Origin: Hufsiella arboris
GTDB taxonomy: Bacteria > Bacteroidota > Bacteroidia > Sphingobacteriales > Sphingobacteriaceae
DNA: 64,000 bases
Reading direction: 5' to 3'
NCBI RefSeq assembly: GCF_009834875.1
Contig: NZ_WVHT01000005.1
Location: 310,001-374,000 of the forward strand
The notes below the pieces were generated by a model that was given only the letters and a program-made list of their open reading frames with translations, was not told the origin of the DNA and did no database searches. The position numbers and the translations under genes were made by a program. Each line of letters opens with the position of its first letter. The stretch's first letter is position 1. Shown here one piece after another: positions 54,238-62,259 of the stretch.

Positions 54238-55830
54238 TTATTTATCCCACCAAACTCTTGTTGAAAAAGTGTCGCCACCCATAGCTGACACTGCAGCCTG
54301 GAAGTTCGCACCATTGGTTTGTGGTAAAGTAATCGGATATGGCATTCTTCTGGGAATTCCGCCAGCGATATATTGTCCAGGGTACGACACAGGAGTGAGT
54401 ACAGGAAATCCTGATCTTCTCCAATTCGCAAATGTTTCATTGAAATTGAAGGTAGCAGAGGTATGAACCCAATACTCCATGTTAATTTGCTGTAAGGCAG
54501 TCGCCGGAACCAATGGATGAGCAGCAACATAGCTAGCGATGCTTCCAGCATCAACTACGGCAGCCGGTGTTGAATTTAGCTGAGTCAGTGTCAGCATATC
54601 GGCAGTCAGGGCATTTGAAAAGTGAGTCGCTGCTGCTCCCGTATTCCAGCCTCTTGTAGCCGCTTCGGCAAGTAATAGCTCCGACTCGCCATAAGTTAAT
54701 ATGATGTTCGAAGCACTCCGATCGCCATAAACAGCATAACGCGGACGAGAGTATTTTCCATCGGGCGCAGCTGCGTCATTGGCAACAGTAGGATCCGCAG
54801 GGGAAACTCCAGGGTAGCCGGGCGCCTTAGAAATGTCGGTAGCTCCACCGTTAAGGTCGTAACCGTTGGGCATTCCTATTTGCACTTCATACGTAGATAT
54901 ACCAGCACTCTGCTTTTCGTTAGCGGCTTTGCCGGTGCCTGCTGAAATTTCAGCAATGGCCGAAACACGTGGATCGTTATTCGATAACATGTAGTCCATC
55001 AGCGTTTTTGCCCAACGAACTTCGCGGAAATCGTCTGTAACCAGATATGCATTCGTGTTGTCGTTTGCATTTCCGTTCGCGTTATCGGTTCTAACAAAAG
55101 CGTTATCAGCGATACTGGTCATTGTTCCGGCTGCGTATGCTTTTTCTGCATACTTTTGAGCGGTTCCAGGATCGACCTTAACTAAGCGCATTGCAGCATG
55201 AAGCATCAGCGTATTTGCCAGGCGTTTCCATTTCGCAATGTCTCCACCATAGAACAGGTCAGATGTTGGTTTATCCTTTGATACATCCAGCGCTGCGGAA
55301 GCGGCCTCTAATTGGGTCAGCATCGCAGTGTAGATATCTTTCTGCGAATCAAATTTAGGCGTTGTATTACCTGTTTTTCCTTGTCCTTCTTCAGAATAAG
55401 GAACATCTCCATATAGGTCGGTAACACGTTGAATGAACATTACGCGAAGGATTGTGCCACAGTTGTCGAGGTTGTTGTACTCTGGTTTCCCCGCAACTAA
55501 GTTTTTCATTTCGTCAACCAGTGTTAGGGCTCCATAGCCCCTGTTCCAGGTGCGGCTATAGTAACTGGTTCCACTACCTCCCAAAACGTATTTGTCGCCA
55601 TTGCTATAATAACTGAATGTAGAGGCAAGCGATTGAGTCCACATACTTTGAAATAACAACTGGTCATATCCTGTTTGTGAGAATTGCAATTGCGCCTGAG
55701 ACATCAGGTAATTCGGATTAAACAAATCTGCTGTTGTCTTATTCGGATTCGTGTTTATATCATCGAAATCCTTGGTACAGCTAGCCATAAAAGAAGCGGC
55801 TGCAATAAGATATATGAGTCGTTTTTTCAT
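54238..55830 (-). CDS. SusD/RagB family lipoprotein (SusD-like_2 type, third locus)
   Basis: A 530-residue lipoprotein with lipobox MASC (Cys18) and the typical CTKDFDDINTNPNKTT start. YGDVPYSEEGQG and FDSQKDIYTAMLTQLEAA are hallmarks of the SusD-like_2 subgroup, and the end NFRRSGFPVLTPVSYP-like region plus RRMPYPITLPQTN fits it. It follows its SusC by 5 bp. It resembles the SusD at 60602 (both end in RVWWDK), so the two pairs are probably paralogous with related ligands. The ligand is unknown. Confidence 0.94.
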   Translation of the reverse strand: MKKRLIYLIAAASFMASCTKDFDDINTNPNKTTADLFNPNYLMSQAQLQFSQTGYDQLLFQSMWTQSLASTFSYYSNGDKYVLGGSGTSYYSRTWNRGYGALTLVDEMKNLVAGKPEYNNLDNCGTILRVMFIQRVTDLYGDVPYSEEGQGKTGNTTPKFDSQKDIYTAMLTQLEAASAALDVSKDKPTSDLFYGGDIAKWKRLANTLMLHAAMRLVKVDPGTAQKYAEKAYAAGTMTSIADNAFVRTDNANGNANDNTNAYLVTDDFREVRWAKTLMDYMLSNNDPRVSAIAEISAGTGKAANEKQSAGISTYEVQIGMPNGYDLNGGATDISKAPGYPGVSPADPTVANDAAAPDGKYSRPRYAVYGDRSASNIILTYGESELLLAEAATRGWNTGAAATHFSNALTADMLTLTQLNSTPAAVVDAGSIASYVAAHPLVPATALQQINMEYWVHTSATFNFNETFANWRRSGFPVLTPVSYPGQYIAGGIPRRMPYPITLPQTNGANFQAAVSAMGGDTFSTRVWWDK

Positions 55831-55835
55831 GTCTG

Positions 55836-58800
55836 TTAGTTTTTAAATTTAAAGTTTACGTTAAATCCATAGGTTCTTGTTGCAGGTAAACTCGTGCCTT
55901 CAATACCCGTGTAACGGATATCATTTGAGATTCCTGATTCCGGATCAATGTTGTCCGTACGCTTCATGATCGTCCAGAGGTTACGTGCAACGAAAGACAC
56001 GGTTATACCGTTGAATGGTGTTTTGGCAAGTATGTTTCTTGGTAGAGAATAACCAAATGTTACCTGTCGCAATTTGATAAAGCTTCCGTCAAGCACGTTT
56101 AACGACGAAATCCGGCGTGCTAAATTTTGGTAATAATCCTGTGCATTTATATTGACTGTATTAGCCGCCCCTGTTGAAGTAACTCCATCTACAGTGACAC
56201 CTGTTTCACGACCATCCAGTGTCATTTCATTCAAGCCGCGGAAAATACTGTAGTAGTTGGTTGCAGATAAAACTTTGTTGCCAAACTTGTAATCGGCAAG
56301 GAACGACAAGTTAAATTGTTTGTAAACGAAGTTGTTATTAAATCCTCCGTAATACTTCGGAATGGTTGAACCCATCGCCTGGAGAGGACCCTGAACCGGA
56401 ACTCCAGTGCCATCAACAACGATTTTTCCGTTTGCGTCGCGTACGTAATCATTGGCCATAATCTGAGGACCTGGCAGGCCAGCCACAAGTGCAAGACTCG
56501 CATTTAGAGGGCGGTAAGTTCCTAATGCGACGTTTGAGTTTGTAACGCCATCGGTTTGCAGGATCTTATTCTTAACATACGTAAAGTTAAAGGAAGGTGT
56601 CCAGACAAATCCGGAAGCCGAGCGTACGGGAGTTCCATGGATTTCTAATTCAACGCCGCGGTTCTGAGTAGATCCAGTACCAATGAACTTGTTATTGTAG
56701 CCGCTTGACGGATCGATCGTACTGTTAATGATCTCGTTTTTAGTTTTGCGGGTAAAGTAGGCAATGTCGAATCCTAACCGGTCACCGAAAAATTTAAATT
56801 CCAAACCGGCCTCTACTTCGCGAAGAGTGAATGGTTTTAAAAATAAATTTGGCAGCTGAGTTGAAAAACCTCCTGCAGGCACACCATTAATTGAGTTGTT
56901 TACATTGTAATAAACAGTGTTGGTGTAAGCATCCGGGTCGCCGCTGGTTTGCGAATACGACAAACGCGCTTTTCCATAGCTCAGTTTGTCAGAGTTTAAA
57001 AGCTCAGAAAAAATGAAGCTTCCTGAAACAGATGGTGAGAAAATTCCTCTTCCAACATCTTCCGAAATGCTGCTGTACACATCATAGCGTCCTGTTGTGC
57101 TCAAAATCAAATAATCCTTAAAAGAGAAGTCGGCTGAATAGTAAGCTGAGTTTACTTGCTTTTTCGAATTGTTATCGATAGGTCGTGCATTTCTAGCCGA
57201 GAAGTTGGTAATGTTGTAGTAATACGGAATAATAAATCCATTCAAACCAGCAATTGAAGTCCCATCATACGAGCTTTTACGAATATTTCCTCCTATCGAA
57301 AGATCAAGATTCAGTAGGTTTTTTACCAGGTCATGTCTTCCGTTGATCAGAGCGTCGTAGTTGATCTCATTTGTTACATAGCCGTATTCGGTCATTGTTC
57401 CGTTGTCATTTCGGTATGCAGTTCCAGTTGGTTCGATGTCGGTACGATCGTCATTGATGTTGTCATATCCAACACGGACCTGTGCGAATAACCAGTCGGT
57501 AAAGCTATATTTAGCCGCAATAGACGATATCAAGCGCTTTCTATCAGTGTTTTTTGAGAAATTATAAGCTGCGAAGTAAGGGTTGGTTACATACGTGTCA
57601 TTTGTAAAAGTTAACTCGCGTCCATTAGCCGCTGTTCCGGGAGATAAAATGCTTGGGTCTTCGTTTGCTGCTAGAAACTGGACGTTGTTTGGGTTTCCTG
57701 GCCCGTCACTCAGGGAAGGTCTGTTTTTCGCCCGTTCGATTAAATAGTTGGCTACCAGTGTTACTTCTAACTTTTTAGAGATATTTTGAGTTCCGTTAAA
57801 GTTGAACGATTTTCGGTCGAGGTAACTGTTTGGGATGATTGAATTTCCCCTATAATCAGCAATTGATAACCTGGCATTTCCGTTTTCGCCACCACTTGTT
57901 AATGAAAGTGTATTTGTGAAACTTGGCGCCGTGCGGTAAAAGGACAAATAATTATTACCGGCATTTGCATATGGATATGAGTTGCCGTCAAATTGAATAA
58001 CCTGGGAACCATCTAATCGCGCTCCCCATCCAAGGTTTCCCGCAAGAAGCGCTGCCGCGGCAGTTGCCGGTTTTGCGCCATATTGGCCTTGCCCATAAAC
58101 ATCCTGGAAATCAGTATTATCAACAGGCTGATCAAACTGACCGTTACTGTTAAATTCAACGCCAAAGCCGCTGTTTTTCTTTCCGGACTTTGTTGTTATC
58201 AAAATAACACCGTTTGCAGCGCGCGATCCGTAAAGTGCGGAAGCTGATTGTCCTTTCAGAACTGTCATTGTTTCAATGTCGTCCGGGTTTAAATTGGAAA
58301 TACCGTCGCCATAATCAGCTCCGCCCCACTCTCCGGATGCACCTCGTTGCGTGTTATCCATCGGGACGCCATTGATAACGTAGAGCGGAGATCCAGCGCT
58401 GAAACTTGTTAAGCCGCGAAGCAATACACGGGCAGATGAACCAGGGCCGCCATTAGCGCCACTAACGCTTAATCCCGCAACTCGTCCTGATAAGGACATT
58501 GCAACATTTGATTCTTTTGCCTGGTTTAAATCAGTGCCATTGACGGTCGTAACTGCGTAGCCCAATTTTTTCTGATCCTTTCTGATACCAAGGGCTGTTA
58601 CAACCACTTCAGTTAGATTTTTAGCATTTGGTGTCATTGACACGTTAAGCGTAGTTTTCCCTGCTACCGCTATTTCCTGCGTATTATATCCGATATAAGT
58701 GAAAACGAGCGTGGCATTGTCCGGTACTGTCAAACTGAAAGAACCCGATGCGTTTGTTACGACCCCGGTGTTTGTAGATTTAATTTTTACCGAAACGCCA

Positions 58801-59042
58801 ACCAAAGGCTCACCTTTTTCGTCTACAACTTTACCGCTGATTCTGATATCTGCATTGTTTGTAAAAGGTGTAAGGAATGTGGTAGACCCGGATGTGTTTA
58901 TGAGAGGGCTAAGTACATTAGCATTTGCTGAGGCGTCAAAATGTAAGAGGAATAAGGACGCAACCGCAAGTTTAGTAGTCAGGTTAAGCCGAGGAAAGCT
59001 ATCCTTAACCTTCGTCTTTTTTACGTGGTTATTGATTTTCAT
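55836..59042 (-). CDS. SusC/RagA TonB-dependent transporter (third locus)
   Basis: A 1068-residue transporter with a signal peptide of unusual length (core 22-36, cleavage near residue 40), a carboxypeptidase-regulatory-like domain (about 66-140), TonB box LTEVVVTALG (143-152) followed by IRKDQKKLGYA, a plug and a barrel. It has no STN domain and no sigma/anti-sigma neighbours. It is divergent from a ROK regulator 301 bp away, which is the obvious candidate for its control. Downstream are SusD, the FG-GAP protein and the haloperoxidase-like protein. Confidence 0.95.
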   Translation of the reverse strand: MKINNHVKKTKVKDSFPRLNLTTKLAVASLFLLHFDASANANVLSPLINTSGSTTFLTPFTNNADIRISGKVVDEKGEPLVGVSVKIKSTNTGVVTNASGSFSLTVPDNATLVFTYIGYNTQEIAVAGKTTLNVSMTPNAKNLTEVVVTALGIRKDQKKLGYAVTTVNGTDLNQAKESNVAMSLSGRVAGLSVSGANGGPGSSARVLLRGLTSFSAGSPLYVINGVPMDNTQRGASGEWGGADYGDGISNLNPDDIETMTVLKGQSASALYGSRAANGVILITTKSGKKNSGFGVEFNSNGQFDQPVDNTDFQDVYGQGQYGAKPATAAAALLAGNLGWGARLDGSQVIQFDGNSYPYANAGNNYLSFYRTAPSFTNTLSLTSGGENGNARLSIADYRGNSIIPNSYLDRKSFNFNGTQNISKKLEVTLVANYLIERAKNRPSLSDGPGNPNNVQFLAANEDPSILSPGTAANGRELTFTNDTYVTNPYFAAYNFSKNTDRKRLISSIAAKYSFTDWLFAQVRVGYDNINDDRTDIEPTGTAYRNDNGTMTEYGYVTNEINYDALINGRHDLVKNLLNLDLSIGGNIRKSSYDGTSIAGLNGFIIPYYYNITNFSARNARPIDNNSKKQVNSAYYSADFSFKDYLILSTTGRYDVYSSISEDVGRGIFSPSVSGSFIFSELLNSDKLSYGKARLSYSQTSGDPDAYTNTVYYNVNNSINGVPAGGFSTQLPNLFLKPFTLREVEAGLEFKFFGDRLGFDIAYFTRKTKNEIINSTIDPSSGYNNKFIGTGSTQNRGVELEIHGTPVRSASGFVWTPSFNFTYVKNKILQTDGVTNSNVALGTYRPLNASLALVAGLPGPQIMANDYVRDANGKIVVDGTGVPVQGPLQAMGSTIPKYYGGFNNNFVYKQFNLSFLADYKFGNKVLSATNYYSIFRGLNEMTLDGRETGVTVDGVTSTGAANTVNINAQDYYQNLARRISSLNVLDGSFIKLRQVTFGYSLPRNILAKTPFNGITVSFVARNLWTIMKRTDNIDPESGISNDIRYTGIEGTSLPATRTYGFNVNFKFKN

Positions 59043-59343
59043 ACTTTTTACTTGGTTTGGTGATGAGTGTGTTTTGCAAGGCAGTTTAGAGAGATGGCTG
59101 CAAGCCTTGCGGTTACAGCGATTAAAATTTGTTGTTTTTCGTCATGTGTTTATAAATTAAGTGAGATGTGTTTGCTTAGGAATGTTCGAAACAGTCAATT
59201 TACATGCATTATTATTTGTGCTTGTAAAAGAATAAATTTGTTAAGAAACTAATTTCCAAGGTAAAAATTCTTTTACGTAAACGCAAATACTTTGTAAATT
59301 TTTTAAAAAGTATAAAATTTATTTTTAATTGCCAATTATAACT
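59043..59343. promoter_or_regulatory. Divergent control region of SusC and the ROK regulator
   Basis: 301 bp without a gene. A 10-bp perfect palindrome TTTACGTAAA lies at 59272-59281, just before TACTTTG (59288-59294), a promoter-like box in the ROK direction. A looser pair TTTACA (59199-59204) and TGTAAA (59223-59228) is also present. These are candidate ROK operators; I cannot confirm them from a single copy. Confidence 0.4.
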
Positions 59344-60546
59344 ATGTCTACTTCTAAGCTTGAAATTCTGGTTACGCACAGCGAGACGATAAAGTGTTTG
59401 TATTATAATAAGGTAGCGACGAGTACTGAGGTGAGTAACCTGACAGGAAAGAGTATTCCTCATGTGATTAAAGTTTTGGGGGAACTGACAAAAGCGGGCT
59501 ACGTGACGGTGAACGGTTATGCCAGTTCGAGCGGGGGCCGTAAGCCTCTTGTATATTCTCTTGTTGCCGATTCCCATTATATATTGTCGGTGGCGATGGA
59601 TCAGTTTTCGGCCCAGATGGTTATAGTGGATATGAATAACGCGTTTGTAACTGACACGGAGCGTTATGAATTTCCTATTAACGAACTGACACCGGATGCA
59701 TTGATTGCTTATATCAATGAATTTCTTGAGAAGAAGGAGATAGCAAGAGAGACGATCATTGGTGTCGGATTAACGATGCCGGGTTTCATTGACACGGAGC
59801 AAAATGTCAATTATACTTATTCAAGTATTGCTGGCGAGTCGCTGGTGGGCTATATCCAGCAACAGATATCAATTCCGGTATTTTTAGAGAACGATTCAAC
59901 GGCCATTGCCATAGCAGAACAGAAGTTCGGTGTGGCGGCGCATATCAAAAACGTGATGGTACTGAACCTGGGCTGGGGGATCGGGTTGGGGATGATTTTA
60001 AACGACCAGTTATTTACAGGCAACAATGGGTTGGCTGGCGAGTTCAGCCATATTCCGTTGTTTAAAAACGGGAAGTTATGTACCTGTGGCAAGCACGGTT
60101 GTTTGGAAACAGAAGCCTCGCTGATTGCTGTAACGGCAAATGCCAGGCAGGGGATAAAGGAAGGCTTGACAACGAGCCTGGCGAATTACCCGGAAATCAA
60201 TGCAGATATCATCATCGCCGAAGCAATTAAGGGCGATGTATTCTCGGTAAAGCTGATATCAGAAGCGGCGTATCATGTAGGTCAGGGACTGGCAATACTG
60301 ATTCACCTGATGAATCCCGGAGCGATTGTATTGAGTGGAAAAGGCAGTATGGTAGGGAAGTTGTGGCTGGCGCCGATTCAGCAGGCGATTAACGAACACT
60401 GCATTCCAAGACTGACACAGTTTACCGAGTTTAAGATATCAGATCTGAATACACGGGCTCAGCTGATCGGAGGAGCCGCGCTGGTCGTGGAGAATTTTGA
60501 AAAAGCACTTCATCAAAAATTCAATCAAATAAAGATGGAAGTTTAG
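59344..60546 (+). CDS. ROK family transcriptional regulator
   Basis: A 400-residue protein from the ATG at 59344 (a TTG 15 bp earlier would add five residues). It has an N-terminal winged helix (about 10-75; KVATSTEVSNLTGKSIPHVIKVLGELTKAGYV) and a ROK domain. The sugar-kinase-like catalytic Asp is kept (D184 in LENDSTA), and the zinc site is complete: H236 in GEFSHI and CTCGKHGC (246-253). Such NagC/Mlc/XylR-like proteins repress sugar genes and are released by a sugar ligand. It sits between two SusC/SusD loci and likely governs one or both. Base composition is slightly G-richer than its neighbours. Confidence 0.93.
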   Translation: MSTSKLEILVTHSETIKCLYYNKVATSTEVSNLTGKSIPHVIKVLGELTKAGYVTVNGYASSSGGRKPLVYSLVADSHYILSVAMDQFSAQMVIVDMNNAFVTDTERYEFPINELTPDALIAYINEFLEKKEIARETIIGVGLTMPGFIDTEQNVNYTYSSIAGESLVGYIQQQISIPVFLENDSTAIAIAEQKFGVAAHIKNVMVLNLGWGIGLGMILNDQLFTGNNGLAGEFSHIPLFKNGKLCTCGKHGCLETEASLIAVTANARQGIKEGLTTSLANYPEINADIIIAEAIKGDVFSVKLISEAAYHVGQGLAILIHLMNPGAIVLSGKGSMVGKLWLAPIQQAINEHCIPRLTQFTEFKISDLNTRAQLIGGAALVVENFEKALHQKFNQIKMEV

Positions 60547-60604
60547 TAATTATTATAAACAAAGAAGGCTGCATAATTGCAGCCTTCTTTGTTTATAATA
60601 ATTA
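60547..60604. terminator. 27-bp perfect-stem bidirectional terminator
   Basis: Perfect 27-bp arms (60547-60573 and 60578-60604) enclose a 4-nt TAAT loop. The inner part is GC-containing (AAGAAGGCTGCA) and the outer part AT-rich, so T-runs lie on both sides. It fills the whole space between the ROK stop codon and the stop of the convergent susD. Confidence 0.92.
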
Positions 60605-62233
60605 TTGTTTATCCCACCACACACGAGAAGTCATCTTATCTCCACCAGATAAACGATTCACAGCATCCTGGTAATTTTGGGGATTAACTGCTGCTTCATT
60701 TGTCGGATAAGTATAGCGTCTCGGAATGGTACCGTTGGTTGCATTTCCCGGATATGCCGCAACAGGAGTAAGCGCAGGAATTCCACTTCTTCTCCAGTTA
60801 GTCCATGCTTCATATTCATCGCCAAAACTAGCAACCCAATACTGGGTGTTTATCTGGCTGATTCCGGCAGCACCGCCAGCATAAGGATTTTTACTTAAGA
60901 AATAGGCGATTTCAGATGCAGGAACATTAATTCCCGAAACTGCACCTAAATTATATTGAGCAAATTGCTGCATCGCCGCTGTAACCCCCGCTGTATAAAA
61001 GGTTGCCGCACTTCCGCTTACATATCCACGCTCGGCTGCCTCTGCCAATAAAAGTTGTGTTTCTGCAGCAGTTAAAAAGAATGTCGGGGCTTCAAAACGA
61101 GCAACAGTGTAACGGTTAACAACAGAATATTTGTACTGTGCGCCAGGCCAGTTGGGAGCGGTGTTGATGCCTCTGGTGCCTGTCACATCGTAGCCATTTG
61201 GCTGGCCTAACTGTTTGGTAACAGTTGTGTCGCCATAATCAATCGTATTGGTATTGGCATCATAACCGGGAACTGCCGGATCGGTATTGGTACCGATATT
61301 TGAAGGAGTTACCAATGTCGCAATAAATCGCGTTCTCGGATCACCAGACGATTTAAGATAGTCCATAAATGTCTTACTAATGCGAGTTGCGTTCGGGTCT
61401 TGTGAGATCAGAACGGATCCGGTGCCATTTGCTAAATTATTTTGTGGCGCCAGATTGGGATGCTGCAATATCGCATTGTCAGAAATAGCTGTCATTACTC
61501 CTCCAGCAGCCGCTTTTGCAGCCCAAGTTTTTGCATCCTGTGGCTTAACTTTAATTAATCTCATCGCCAAGCGAAGCATTTCAGAATAGGCGAATTTTTT
61601 CCACTTCGACACATCTCCTCCGTATAGCATATCGGCTGCTCCAACAGTATTAGGTGATGCAGCATTTAAGGCAGCAGCGGCCTCGTCCAATTCCTTCAAC
61701 ATGTCTGCATAGATTGATTCCTGTGAATCATAAACCGGTGTGAGGTTTTGCGACAAATATGCCTGACCTGACTGGCTGTATGGAATATCTCCATAAAGAT
61801 CTGTCATGCGTTGAAACATAAAAACTTTAAAAATTCGGGAAATATTATAAAAGTTTGTTTGATTGGGATTACTTTTTACATTTTCAATAATGTCCGTAAT
61901 GTTTTTTATACTGTTCGGATAATTGACATCCCAGTATGCAGACAAGTAACCGCCATTCAGGGTGTATTTGTCGCCGGCCCAATATCCTGTGGTAGAAGAC
62001 AAATGTTGAACCATTGTTGACGCGTAAATCAGGTTTCCTCGCCAATCTTCATAAGCGTTTGCATCACTATTACCCGAAGTAACCAACTCAGCTGTTGTGA
62101 AAAGAAAATTATAATTCATTGACGCTGAATTTAATTTTGTAGGGTCTGTGTTTATTTCTTCAAAATTTTTATCGCAACCTGCGGTGATTAACAATCCTGC
62201 AAGTGCTGGTATTAGTATATATTTCTTTTTCAT
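60602..62233 (-). CDS. SusD/RagB family lipoprotein (SusD-like_2 type, fourth locus)
   Basis: A 543-residue lipoprotein with lipobox ITAGC (Cys20) and CDKNFEEINTDPTKLN start. LYGDIPYSQSGQAY, YDSQESIYADMLKELDEAAAAL and NWRRSGIPALTPVAAYPGN are close to the SusD at 54238. It pairs with the SusC encoded 26 bp upstream. The unit ends here at the large bidirectional terminator. The ligand is unknown; no enzyme of this locus is inside the window. Confidence 0.94.
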   Translation of the reverse strand: MKKKYILIPALAGLLITAGCDKNFEEINTDPTKLNSASMNYNFLFTTAELVTSGNSDANAYEDWRGNLIYASTMVQHLSSTTGYWAGDKYTLNGGYLSAYWDVNYPNSIKNITDIIENVKSNPNQTNFYNISRIFKVFMFQRMTDLYGDIPYSQSGQAYLSQNLTPVYDSQESIYADMLKELDEAAAALNAASPNTVGAADMLYGGDVSKWKKFAYSEMLRLAMRLIKVKPQDAKTWAAKAAAGGVMTAISDNAILQHPNLAPQNNLANGTGSVLISQDPNATRISKTFMDYLKSSGDPRTRFIATLVTPSNIGTNTDPAVPGYDANTNTIDYGDTTVTKQLGQPNGYDVTGTRGINTAPNWPGAQYKYSVVNRYTVARFEAPTFFLTAAETQLLLAEAAERGYVSGSAATFYTAGVTAAMQQFAQYNLGAVSGINVPASEIAYFLSKNPYAGGAAGISQINTQYWVASFGDEYEAWTNWRRSGIPALTPVAAYPGNATNGTIPRRYTYPTNEAAVNPQNYQDAVNRLSGGDKMTSRVWWDKQ

Positions 62234-62259
62234 TGTAATTACTAATTAAAAATTATCGC

